Positions 1 through 10,062 of a DNA stretch of 64,000 nucleotides are shown one piece after another. Under the pieces are notes generated by a model. It saw only the letters and a program-made list of their open reading frames with translations. It did not search any database and had not been told where the DNA came from. A program made the position numbers and the translations under genes. Numbering within the stretch: position 1 is the first letter of the stretch; each line of letters starts with the position of its first letter. The stretch is taken from assembly GCA_010909165.1 (NCBI GenBank), contig VJWM01000203.1:62001-126000 (forward strand). The letters run 5' to 3'. The stretch is from Anthoceros angustus. Lineage: Eukaryota > Streptophyta > Anthocerotopsida > Anthocerotales > Anthocerotaceae.

Positions 1-830
1 GCCTTTCTAATGAAACCAATAGATGAATGGTATTTAGATACGGGTGCTCGCACACATCCGCTTTGATAGAAATGCTTTCAAAACATATAGGTCTTTTCGG
101 ATCGGTATGTTTACCTTGGGGACGACAGTCTCTAGTCTCACATGGTCGTGTACGCTTGAGTTGAGTTGCTAGTTCCTCTGAGGATCACACTCATGTTGTT
201 AGAAGTCTACTATGTGCGAAATGACTAGAAACCTTATTTCGATCGAGATTGAATGCGATAACAACATCACGTTGTTTTCACTAGGATGATTGTAGAATCA
301 TAGATGCTATTGACCCTAGAAAGGTCCTTGCACATGGGTCTTGGACCACGATCATTCGTCTCCATTTGCACGATGGAGTAGCGAGTCCCACGACACAAGA
401 CGTCTCCTTGCATCGCACAACAACAGCAAAGTCTAAGTTGTGGCATGCACGCTTGGGTCACCCTCACATGGCAAAGCTGCAAAAATTGGTTGTGGTGACT
501 GTATCAAGATGGACCTATTGGCCCTTTGAGCGCCATACCTTTATGTGAGGCTTGTGTGTTGTCGAAGAAACACCAAGCTGCCTTCAGAACAAAGCACCTC
601 ATCGTCTTGATGATCTCCTTGAGCTTGTACATCTTGACCTATGTGGACCCTTATCTCAAGCGTCCATAGGAGGTGGACGTTATTTTCTAACGTTCTGAGA
701 TGACAAGAGCGGTTGTCACCACCTATATCACGAAGAACAAAAGCGAATGTTTCTCCTACTTCAAGGAATACACTCCATGCAGAATGGAGTGGCAGAGCGC
801 TTGAACCTCACATTGCGGAGATGGTCTCCT
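1..830 (+). mobile_element. Ty1/copia retrotransposon remnant (protease, pre-integrase, integrase)
   Basis: Decayed copia polyprotein read in several frames. At 22-60 an aspartic-protease core reads DEWYLDTGARTHP, the usual W-x-L-D-S/T-G-A motif. Around 435-485 is the GAG-pre-integrase start LWHARLGHPHMAKLQKL, and at 544-588 its zinc-finger half CEACVLSKKHQAAF. At 618-696 the integrase start LELVHLDLCGPLSQ and GGRYFLTF can be read, ending in an in-frame TGA. Near 760-826 the frame jumps from YFKEY directly to QNGVAERLN, so the central part of the integrase, with its second catalytic Asp, is deleted. The window starts inside the element, so gag and the 5' LTR are outside. No reverse transcriptase follows. 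Family assignment is secure; the copy is non-functional. Confidence 0.85.
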
Positions 831-840
831 CATTGTTACA

Positions 841-1210
841 TGATTTTTTTGTTTTGGGAGTGTTTGTATAGCAAAGTGCTTTGAGAATCGCTTTGGTAAG
901 GTCTTTTATCGAGAATGGTCCTTGGCCCTTGGGATAATAATTTTCTTTTTGAACCTTAGGTTTTTCGACCGGATAGGTAGGTCGGAGATAGAATCCTTAG
1001 GTTTTGGTGATTTTAGAAATAAGAAAGTGTCTATATATGTTAGGGGTGCCTACATCACCCGATTCTTGATCAAGCGGGAGGTAGCAGTTCCACCACGGTG
1101 GCGAAGAAGCAGGGGCGTCTGAGACCGAGGGAGTTTACAACCCTAGTGGCGGCGGCGGCGAGTGGAGGAGAGGCGGACACACCCAAAGACCGCGAGGTCG
1201 CGAATTTCGA
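841..1210 (+). repeat. Dispersed repeat, left copy (direct repeat with 63541-63930)
   Basis: About 370 bp that recurs near the right edge of the window in the same orientation. Shared blocks include GAGAATCG...GGTAAGGTCTTTT, AATGGTCCTTGGCCCTTG, TAATAATTTTCTTTTT, AAGTCGGA/AGGTCGGA and AATAAGAAAGTGTCTATA followed by TATGTTAGG, then a GC-rich part with CCACCACGGTGG and GGGAGTTTACAACCCTAGTGG. The TCTATATATG stretch could be a TATA box, so an LTR or similar terminal region of a transposon is plausible, but I see no clear TG...CA ends. Confidence 0.7.
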
Positions 1211-2620
1211 GCCGGGCGTCGGGCGGGCTGCGGCAAGCGAAGGCATTGGACGCCAACTCGTGTCTGCTTGTGGTGGACGGCGTCGGTCGGGTGCAGCGGT
1301 GGCGGCGGAGGAAACGGTGGCGAGTAGCGAAGGAGGAAAAGAGACGCTGAGGCAAGAGCGCCAACAAGAAAGGCGAGTGGAGGAGACGCGAGGGTGGTGT
1401 CCCTTTTCGACCGGCGTTTGCGGGAGGTGGGTTCTTTTCTGAAGAAACAAGGAGAAAGGAGATGGCGCCCGGTGCGAAATTCCCATGCGGTGGCCCAACA
1501 TGGACCCTTTGGAAGGTGAGAGGCGACTGGTGCGGAGCTGGGTCTGGGATTTATGGAGAAGAAATGGTGTTACGACAGCTCAGCATTGGTGCAAGAGTGC
1601 GCCCGGCAATTGAGAACCAAGTTGCAAGAGGGAGACGCGAGGAAGAGGCCGCAAACTGGATTTGGGACTCTTTCGAGCGGTGTATGGCGAGAAGCATCAG
1701 AGGATGGAAGCTTGGTAATTGATCCCCAGAGAAAGAAGACCCTGAGAGCCGCAGCCGCGCCATGAAGCCCGGAGAAGAAGACCACGAGGCTGCGGTGCGC
1801 TCATGAAGCCTGGAGAAGTGAGAGTGAACAATGGATGGGTGACTCGCCAACTCGTGTCTGCGCAGCTGGTGGGATTAGCCAAGTGGATTTTGTGTTTCCT
1901 GCAGAATCGGAAGTTGGATCATATGGCAGACCACTTCCTGGTCTTTCTTCATGAGGTGGTTAAAGGTACACAAATCGATTGGGGGCGGATGATCTTTGAA
2001 AGAGCCTGTGAGGAGAGGGCGAATTTGCTCTCCCCTTCCCCTCGACCCTCCTTGATTTCACCTTTTCTAATTCATGTGTTCGCGCATTAGGGTGTCTAGC
2101 GGGTTGGAAGGCATGTCGCCCTTCATAGCCGGAAACCGGCCGTGAACTCAAGGTAGAGGAGGAGGAGTGTAAGGAAGATTAGGGAAGGATTCCAGTTGGG
2201 AATCGCCTCCCTAGAAGATTCGGATGAAGGTGGGGAGGTTTCCAAGGGCAAGCGGGCGGCGGCGGTGAGCAGGGGTCGGCGAAGAAGGGAAGGGCGGCGG
2301 CGGAAGAGGAACCCAGCCACACCTAGGGTCACCAGTCGAAATCGGCGGCGAGGAGCAGTGAAGGAGGAGAAAATAAAGGAAGCGACAAGTTGTGCCCCTC
2401 TCGGTGCGGAGGAGTCGCCGCTAGGAGAGATTGGAGGCGGATGAGGAAGTTGTGGCAAACCAACCCCTAGAAGAAGAGGTTAGTTTCGATAGCCAAGTCA
2501 TGAGACTCGGAACATTTTGGCGACATTTCACCGACCCGTCCGGTGAAGTGGAGCGGTGACACGCTCGCGTCGAGGTGTTGTGGAAGGAATGGGCACGGGC
2601 AGCCCAATCTGAATCAGCTC
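1211..2620. other. GC-rich stretch without a recognisable gene
   Basis: Rich in GGCGG/GAGG runs, with only short overlapping open frames on both strands (up to about 143 codons) of Arg/Ala/Ser-rich low-complexity composition and no recognisable domain. It lies between transposon sequences and probably belongs to the same element complex as the duplicated DNA that follows. Confidence 0.5.
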
Positions 2621-2624
2621 GACC

Positions 2625-2980
2625 GCCATGGCTCGGCAGGCGGATCTCCTCGACCAGCAGCCATGGCTCTCACCGGCCGAGTGTGCAGGCCAACAGGAAA
2701 AGTTGCTCAAGGAGAAGTTGGAGAGCCCGGAAGGCGAGAACAAGGTGGCGGAGGCCTTGAGGCAGGAATCTGGCGGCCCTATGCAAAACGAGGGCTAAGG
2801 CCATGTCCACCCAGCAGGAGGCCTTAGTGAATCGAGGTCAAGGCGCATGCCACAATCGAGGAGCTTCAAGATGAGGTCTCATGAGCCTGTGAACAAATGG
2901 AAACAATGGCGCCCGAGAAATTCAAGAAGGCGGAGAGATATAGCGAGAGAGATGAAGCTAGGGCCGAGTCAAGAGAGAGG
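2625..2980 (+). pseudogene. Decayed coding stretch with coiled-coil-like composition
   Basis: Read in shifting frames, this segment gives Glu/Lys/Gln-rich text: PWLSPAECAGQQEKLLKEKL at about 2630-2720, then KAHATIEELQDEV followed by an in-frame TGA and CEQMETMAPEKFKKAERYSE around 2840-2950. Heptad-like spacing suggests a coiled coil, as in the gag-like or accessory proteins of plant transposons. I do not recognise the family. Stops and frame changes show that it is not an intact gene. Confidence 0.35.
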
Positions 2981-3039
2981 TGGCCAAAGCAGAAGGCGAG
3001 CCACGGCAACATGATGGCAAGCCACCACCGTGGAAACTA

Positions 3040-5415
3040 CCACCACGGTGGCTAAACCACCGTCGCGGAAGGAGGAACCGAGGTGGGGAAGTCAAGCAGG
3101 CTGCGGTGGGGATCGATCCCACAGATTCGGGCGGCCGGCTCGGGATTGTCCACGGGAGGAGAGGTAAGAACCTCTGGCGAAGGCGTATTGTGCTGTCGGA
3201 TGAGGATGCTCATGTCCACAGCCACCGCATGGTGGCGGTGCTCACTCTAAATGTGTATGTGGTTGTTGGGACAGGAGGGGGCAGAAACTATTGGCTGCAC
3301 ATCTTGACCGCCACAGGCGTTTACGATGGTTCTTCGAGCAGGAGGCGGGGCCTACCCCCAAGTGGTGATCGAGGAAATGGCGGCGGAGGCAGGCGTGGAG
3401 GGAGGAGCACACGGTGTGGCTGTCCAGCGATGAGGAGCGGAATAACAGGCATAGGGCCTATAGACGCACGACGCCCATGGGAAGGCAGCTGAGGCGGTGG
3501 CGAGGTGGAGGTTTTGGGGAGAATCGCTCGGATCGGGCGTGGCGGAGGCGAGGCGGCAGGAACCCCACCCCTTGAGGCTAAGCGGCAACGCGAGGCCAGC
3601 CGATTTTAGGGAGCGACATCATAGGCCGAGGCTTTTTGGGGTAGGGGATAGGATGTTTTGAGGACCCGTGAGTCAGTAGTTTCGAATTGGTAGGAGCGCT
3701 CGTGGTAGTGGGCCATATTTTCTAGACACTGGTAGGAGTGAGCTGTGGAAATCCACAGCTGAATGTATAAGAGACCCTTGAGAGTCTCTCCTAACAGACA
3801 ATTTCAGGTGTGAACTTCCGTGTGTTGAAGCTATGCGCGAGGTTGGTTGGAGACGTCTGATCAGCATCAAACTCGTTCGATGCACCGCCTTCTCGTCACA
3901 AGAAGGCCGGGAAGATCCCTGGATGGTCGAGAGCGGAGTGGCCAAGCTCCACGCCTGGGGTGACGGAAGGTGGTGGCCGGAAAAGAGGTAGGAATTGCCG
4001 CGAAGGAGGAACCGAGGTGGGGAAGTCACTGTGAGCGCCGCAGTGGGGATACGATCCCCGATTCCAAGGCGCTGCCTGTGATTGTCCACGGAGGAGAGGG
4101 TAAGAACCTCAGAGTCAAGAGCGACAGTTACGTGGCCCGGATGAGGATGCTCATGTCCCGCCGCCGCATGGTGAGCGGGTGCTCACTCTAAATGTGTATG
4201 TGGTTGTTGGGACAGGAGGGGCGTAAACTATTGGTCGACATCTTGACCGCCACGCTACTGCTGGTTCTTCCGAACGGGAGCGGGGGCCTACCCCCCCCAA
4301 GTGGTGATCGAGGAAATGAGCGGGAGGCAGGCGTGGAGGGAGGAGCACACTGTGGCGCCCAAATGATGAGGAGCGGAATAACAGCATAGGGCCTATAGAC
4401 GCACGACGCCCATGGAAGACGCCAAGAAACCGCAGTGGCGAGGTGGAGGTTTTGGGGAGAATCGCTCGGATCGTAGGCGCAGAGAGCGAGAGCGACGGAA
4501 CCCCACCGGGGCTAGGTTAGGCAAAGAATCATGACGCTACTGATTTTAGGGAGCGACATCATAGGCCGAGGCTTTTTGGGGTAGGGGATAGGATGTTTTG
4601 AGGACCCGTGAGTCAGTAGTTTCGAATTGGTAGGAGCGCCGTGGTAGTGGGCCATATTTTCTAGACACCGGTAGGAGTGAGTGGAACCACAACCGAATGT
4701 ATAAGAGACCCTTGAGAGTCTCCTACGTATACCGTGTGAACTTCCGTGTTGAAGCTATGCGCGAGGTTGGTTGGAGACGTCGATCAAGATCAAACTCGTT
4801 CGATGCACCGCCTCTCACAAGAAGGCCGGAAGATCCTCGGATGGTCGAGAGCGAGTGGCCAAGCTCCACGCCTGGGTGACGGAAGGTGGTGGCCGGAAAA
4901 GAGGTAGGAATTGCTGGAAGGCCGAGGAACCGGAAGGCGATCGCCCAAGCACGACCGGGTTTTCCCGATCCTCTTTCCCAAGCTGCCACCAGTGTTTTAT
5001 TCCATGAGGAGGGTGTGTGGCCCAAGGAGGGGTCTGTGTGGCCCGTGAGGAGAGGAGAGTTCATTAGGAAGGAAAGGTCCCCAAAGGGTAGATGAGTCTG
5101 TGAGGGATTGTGAGTGTGTGGGGAAAATCGAAATGCGAGGGGAGTGGAAGTGTGCGGTGGAATCGCAAATTCCTAGAGTGAAGTGAGGTGTATATAGGTG
5201 TTTGTATGTCCATAGCCCCAAGGTCTGCGCCCAGGCCGGTGACAAATAGACCCGCGGCAGGCGGCGGTGGTGGGACCCGCCACGGTCTGAACCGAGCCAG
5301 CTGGTGGCCGAGTCTACAGTGGTGGGTTTGGGGAGAATCGCTCGGATCGGGCGTGGCGGAGGCGAGGCGGCAGGAACCCCACCCCTTGAGGCTAAGCGGC
5401 AACGCGAGGCCAGCT
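3040..5415. repeat. Tandemly repeated non-coding units (type R0)
   Basis: A block of roughly 500-560 bp occurs at about 3040-3600 and again at 4004-4540, with a short third piece at 5325-5415. Shared text includes GGAGGAACCGAGGTGGGGAA, GATTGTCCACGG, ATGAGGATGCTCATGTCC, CTCACTCTAAATGTGTATGT and GAGAATCGCTCGGATCG. Copies differ by many short losses in G/C-rich runs. No protein domain is visible on either strand. They probably belong to one long element whose coding part is the methyltransferase relic at 6.2-8.4 kb. Confidence 0.7.
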
Positions 5416-5791
5416 GATTTTAGGGAGCGACATCATAGGCCGAGGCTTTTTGGGGTAGGGGATAGGATGTTTTGAGGACCCGTGGGCTGTAGTTCTGAAT
5501 TGGTAGGGCGCTCGTGGTAGTGGGCCATATTTTCTGAACCTTTGGTAGGAGTGAGTGGAAATCCACGGTGAATGTATAAGAGACCCTTGAGAGTCTCTCT
5601 TACAATTTCGGTGTGAACTTCCGTGTGTTGAAGCTATCGCGAGGTTGGTTGGAGCGTCGATCGGCATCAAACTCGTTCGATGCCTTCTCGTCACAAGAAG
5701 GCCGGAAGATCCTGGATGGTCGAGGCGGAGTGGCCAAGCTCCACGCCTGGGTGACGGAAGGTGGTGGCCGGAAAAGAGGTAGGAATTGCAG
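3602..5791. repeat. Non-coding unit R1, three full copies plus a fragment
   Basis: A unit of about 370-400 bp lies at 3602-4001, 4542-4912 and 5416-5791; its last 85 bp recur at 7036-7120. It starts GATTTTAGGGAGCGACATCA, contains GAATGTATAAGAGACCCTTG and ends GGTAGGAATTGC. Copies differ mainly by one- to four-base losses. Read on the minus strand it lies downstream of the methyltransferase relics, so it may be the 3' or LTR portion of the same element. Confidence 0.75.
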
Positions 5792-7500
5792 CAGGTGGCG
5801 GAGGCAGGAAGGCCAAATTTTCAGGGGTTTTCTTTCACGATCCTCTTTCCCAACTGCTGCCACCAGGCGTGTTTTATTCCATGAGAGGGTGTGTGGCCCA
5901 AGGAGGGGTCTGTGTGGCCCGTGAGGAGAGGGAGAGTTCATTAGGAAGGGAAAGGTCCCCGAAAGGGTAGATGAGTGCGCGCTGTGAGGGATTGTGAGTG
6001 CGTGTGGGGAAAATCGGAAATGCGTAGGGGGAGTGGAAGTGTGCGGTGGAATCGCGGAAATTCCTGGAAGTGAAGTGAGGTGTATATAGGTGTTTGTATG
6101 TCCATAGCCCCAAGGTCTGCGCCCGAGAAGCCGGTGACAAATAGACCCCCGCGGACGGTAGTGGTGGGACCACGCATGAACCGACCAACTGCGTGGCCGA
6201 GTCTACAGTGGTGGGTTTGGGGTAGGGTAGCCGGATAAGGTGGGGTAGTGAGCGACGGGTAAGTCTAGAATCCATAGATTCAAAACACCTTGACACAAAA
6301 CCATTCCCTTGGGATCGAATCCTAGGACTATAACGACATAGAGGGTAAATGTGGCCTCTTTGCGTCTTGGATGCAAAAAACCCATTCCACACCTGCCATG
6401 GGGTGTCTAGACATGTTCACAGGGAAGTGCGGCAGCTTGTTAGTCTTGATGACTTGCTAGGCATAGGTTCCTCATGCTAGCACATCCTTAGCAACATGAT
6501 CAGGTCGCTTGGTGAACGACCTCGCAGACTTCAAAAGTTCCAAGGAAGCAAGGTTAGTCCACACAGACTCTCAACCTATGAGCCCTCAAATCAAGTTGAG
6601 ATGCATCCAACAGCAACTCCTCGGCCCAACACTCCTCAGATCGTACCAAAGTCTTCTTGGACTTGCTTTTTCATGCTCATGCATGCTGACATACTCTCCA
6701 ACATGTATCCACAAGGCCTTTCTTGCCCTTTCTGGATCAAGCACAATATCCTCATCAGGTTATAAAACAATGTTATTCATGGATCCTTCAGACCCTGACC
6801 TTTGCCTGCATAGGAGAGGCCTTGACACTCCCAACATGCGATGACAAGGTCCACTAGTTGCCTAAGACATCTCAAATGGGACAACCCTATCATGCGAACA
6901 TCCATCGAAAGCGCCTTCTAGTAGTCCTTCACTCACTCCCACGTCAAGAGGTTAGGATACTCCCCCATCAGGTTCGAGCCGAGGGGAAATGCATATATCT
7001 TCGTACTTTGATGCCACATTTTAGCACCGCCTTCACAAGAAGGCCGGAAGATCCTCGGATGGTCGAGAGCGAGTGGCCAAGCTCCACGCCTGGGTGACGG
7101 AAGGCGCCACGAGAGGTAGGAATTGCGGAAGGCCGAGGCGGAACTGCCGGAAGGCGATCGCCCAAGCACCGACCGGGTTTTCCCGATCCTCTTCCCAACC
7201 GCCACTGTTTTATTCCAAGGAGAGGGGTCTGTGGTGGCCCAAGGAGGGGTCTGTGGCCCAAGGAGGGGTCTGTGAGGAGAGGAGAGTTCATTAGGAAGGA
7301 AAGGTCCCAAAGGGTAGATGAGTGCGCTACTGAGGGATTGTGAGTGCGTGGGGAAAATCGAAATGCGAGGGGAGTGGAAGTGTGCGGTGGAATCGCGGAA
7401 ATTCCTAGAGTGAAGTGAGGTGTATATAGGTGTTTGTATGTCCATAGCCCCAAGGTCCGCGCGAGAAGCCGGTGACAATAGACCGCGACAGCGGCACAGG
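4985..7500. repeat. Non-coding unit R2, three copies, with TATA-like box
   Basis: Units at about 4985-5270, 5860-6165 and 7195-7500. Each contains AAGGAGGGGTCTGTG, GAGAGTTCATTAGGAAGG, GGGATTGTGAGTG and GTGAGGTGTATATAGGTG, then CCATAGCCCCAAGGTC. The TATATA lies at about 5188, 6082 and 7420. As similar copies alternate with R1 they look like terminal or promoter portions of a nested or tandemly amplified retroelement. Orientation cannot be fixed. Confidence 0.65.
6193..7033 (-). pseudogene. C5-cytosine DNA methyltransferase relic, copy 1 (truncated)
   Basis: The minus strand repeats copy 2 (7527-8445) almost base for base, offset by about 1.33 kb. It carries the motif IV region (VDLVIACWECQGLSYAGKG), an ENV-like segment (GYMLESM) and the later AHRLR region. 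The 5' part is cut near 7033, where the methyltransferase sequence joins unit R1 just after the motif I segment EAVLKCG, so the S-adenosylmethionine site is missing. It shares with copy 2 the same in-frame stops, which therefore predate the duplication. Non-functional. Confidence 0.7.
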
Positions 7501-7526
7501 GGGACCTACATTGGAACCAGAACGCG

Positions 7527-8445
7527 TGGCCGAGTCTACCACGGTGGTGGGTTTGGGTAGGGTAGCTGGATAAGGTGGGGTAGTGAGCGACGGGGTAAGT
7601 CTAGAATCCATAGATTCAAAACACCTTGACACAAAACCATTCCCTTGGGATCGAATCCTAGGACTTTAACGACATAGAGGGTAAGTGTGGCCTCTTTGCG
7701 TCTTCGGATGCAAAAAACCCATTCCACACCTGCCATGGGGTGTCTAGACATGTTCACAGGGAAGTGCGGCAGCTTGTTAGTCTTGATGACTTGCTAGGCA
7801 TAGGTTCCTCATGCTAGCACATCCTTAGCAACATGATCAGGTCGCTTGGTGAACGACCTCGCAGACTTCAAAAGTTCCAAGGAAGCAAGGTTAGTCCACA
7901 TGACTCTCAACCTATGAGCCCTCAAATCAAGTTGAGATGCATCCAACAAGAACTCCTCGCCCAACACCTCGGATCGCATCAAAGTCTTCTTGACTTGCTT
8001 TTTCATGCTCATGCATGCCGACATACTCTCCAACATGTATCCACAAGGCCTTTCTTGCCCTTTCTGGATCAAGCACAATATCCTCATCAGGTTATAAAAC
8101 AATGTTATTCATGGATCCTTCAGACCCTGACCTTTGCCTGCATAGGAGAGGCCTTGACACTCCCAACATGCGATGACAAGGTCCACTAGTTGCCTAAGAC
8201 ATCTCAAATGGGACAACCCTATCATGCGAACATCCATCGAAAGCGCCTTCTAGTAGTCCTTCACTCACTCCCACGTCAAGAGGTTAGGATACTCCCCCAT
8301 CAGGTTCGAGCCGAGGGGAAATGCATATATCTTCGTACTTTGATGCCACATTTTAGCACTGCTTCCAAGCCGATACTGATGCCTCCAAAGAGTTCCACAA
8401 ATATGACGCAAGGGGTCACCATGTGATCATCAAGATATTTAATCA
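7527..8445 (-). pseudogene. C5-cytosine DNA methyltransferase relic of a transposon, copy 2
   Basis: Read leftwards from 8445, the frame gives motif I of a cytosine-5 DNA methyltransferase (FVELFGGISIGLEAVL, from 8401), then YPNLLTWE, DVRMIGLSHL and motif IV-like DLVIACWECQGLSYAGKGQG (8145-8190; the canonical Pro-Cys is Glu-Cys here), DP-x-ITLFYNLMRIL, the ENV-like GYMLESM (about 8030-8050) and AHRLRVMWTN (motif VIII-like Arg-x-Arg, about 7890). A C-terminal stretch with VLGFDPKGMV lies at about 7620-7670. Three in-frame stops break it, each where a tryptophan codon seems to have been. Cytosine methyltransferases carried by retrotransposons are known from charophyte algae and dinoflagellates (de Mendoza and colleagues, 2018), and this resembles that class. 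Family fairly sure; element type inferred. Confidence 0.72.
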
Positions 8446-8455
8446 GGTCACACAC

Positions 8456-8653
8456 ATGCTCAACCCTAGGCAAGAACTTACAGCATACATGCTCAACCCT
8501 AGGCAAGAACTTATAGCATACATGCTCAACCCTAGGCAAGAACTTACAGCATACATGCTCAACCCTAGGCAAGAACTTACAACATACATGCTCAACCCTA
8601 GGCAAGAACTTACAGCATACATGCTCAACCCTAGGCAAGAACTTACAGCAGTT
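8456..8653. repeat. 33-bp minisatellite, six units
   Basis: Six head-to-tail units start at 8456, 8489, 8522, 8555, 8588 and 8621. The consensus begins ATGCTCAACCCTAGGCAAGA and continues ACTTACAGCATAC. The 33-bp length keeps frame: the plus strand reads MLNPRQELTAY repeatedly, the minus strand CCKFLPRVEHV. On the minus strand the array is in frame with motif I of the methyltransferase relic just downstream. Only single-base differences separate units, so the expansion is recent. Confidence 0.95.
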
Positions 8654-8707
8654 CTTCGGCTCATAGGACATTGATTCTTTTGCACCTCCTCCACTACTTT
8701 TTGCATG

Positions 8708-8751
8708 GCTCATTGCTGCAGTTACTCTTGCTCATTGCTGCAGTTACTCTT
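8708..8751. repeat. 22-bp direct repeat, two units
   Basis: GCTCATTGCTGCAGTTACTC plus TT occurs twice head to tail. Confidence 0.9.
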
Positions 8752-9990
8752 ACTGACTTGAAGATTGTCATGTGAGGATGGTTACAACCCTAGCTTTGTC
8801 TTCACCTCCCGAAATCCTCCGTGCAAGCTTACAAGGAAGGCCAGATCATAACTCCCGTGTTAGCGCAAGTGCAAGGAAATCTGATAGGCACATCCGTGCA
8901 CCATCTATGAGGAGGCATACGGGCGGGCTGCCACCATGGACCAATTCTCTCTGGTGCAGGTCATTTTTACATGGAGAAAAACCAGTCGAGTGCAACAGGA
9001 TGGTCTATCGTCCCGGTACGCCTTACAAACTGCCCAGCCAATTATGCGCTAACTTACACATGGTTGGCGCACTTAGTGACTGATATTGCTGGGAAAACAT
9101 GACGGGAATGGTAGTGAACGTGGCAGGTGGCGGCACTGAGGAATTCAACATTCCATCGCAGTCAGCTGACTTGCACGTATCTGGATGAGGATTCAACGAT
9201 CGTCATGGAGTTCCTCCATTGGCAGACACGGTAAGACCACTCCATCCCCTCTCCTTCCAAGCGTTTGACCGAACAAGCATGCACACTTATGAGTTAGCTG
9301 GGGAATCTAGAAGGGTGTGGTGGAAGGTGCCTCGTTTCTTGATCCGTGATGGGATGGTGCTCGAACGAAGCTGGTGGAGGGAATCGTTGTTGGCTGTTTC
9401 GTGTTCATTGATGTTAGCGCGAGTGTTGCACCTGCCTACGAGAATTGTAGATGAAGTGCACATCTTGGGGCCTCACAGGCGACAGCGAAAGCTGTGCTTG
9501 AAGGTTCCTGTGGTTTTCGTCAATGACGAAATTGAGGTGGGACGGGCCGGGTCGTGGGGAATGCGAGTGCATCCTTGGCTTGGAGTGAATGGAACCGCGC
9601 GTGCTCCACCCGGTTCCTACCACATTGATTGTTTTAGCGGCTTCTTGCCTCGTTGCTAATGTTGAGGAGGCTTATGGTGGTGGCAAATGCTTATGTCTGT
9701 GTGCAATTGGGAAAATCTTAACCAGATTGCTGGATCTCCCCACGCTGTGCGTTTGCTGCGTGGCTTGTTCGGGTTGGCGACACTGGTGGACGATGCATTG
9801 GAAGACAAAGCCTGATTTGTGCTGCAAGTGCCTCTCCATCTCTAACCCGAAGAAATTTCAGGCACATTGACCGAATCAAACCAGCCTTCAGATATGAGTG
9901 CTTTTTTTCGGTTCTGGGTACGCGATAAAGATAAATGAGCGTATGCACTTTCCTCCGGAGCCAGCGAGGGTTGTGTCGTCATATGCACGC
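8752..9990. other. Spacer upstream of PPR locus A
   Basis: The longest open frames are 8772-9083 (103 codons) and 9219-9659 (146 codons), both plus strand. Neither has a recognisable motif, signal peptide or membrane segment. The sequence is not repeated elsewhere in the window as far as I can see. It may contain distal promoter sequence for locus A. Confidence 0.4.
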
Positions 9991-9996
9991 TTGTGG

Positions 9997-10024
9997 GCTT
10001 GTGGCTGGGCGTCCAGCCACAAGC
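9997..10024. promoter_or_regulatory. Perfect 12-bp stem hairpin upstream of the locus A start codon
   Basis: GCTTGTGGCTGG, a four-base loop GCGT, then CCAGCCACAAGC. The inverted repeat ends 38 bases before the ATG at 10063, so if transcribed it would form a strong hairpin in the 5' leader. The corresponding leaders of loci B, D and E lack it. Confidence 0.6.
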
Positions 10025-10062
10025 TGTTGTTACATTCATCTTCCGACAGCGATCCCTCATCG

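Noticed and set aside
8456-8653. Regular repeat array that could suggest a CRISPR
   Set aside because: Units are contiguous 33-bp repeats without unique spacers, and the genome is a plant nucleus. It is a minisatellite.
9219-9659. 146-codon plus-strand frame as a gene upstream of locus A
   Set aside because: No motif, no family start context and unremarkable composition; kept only as spacer description.
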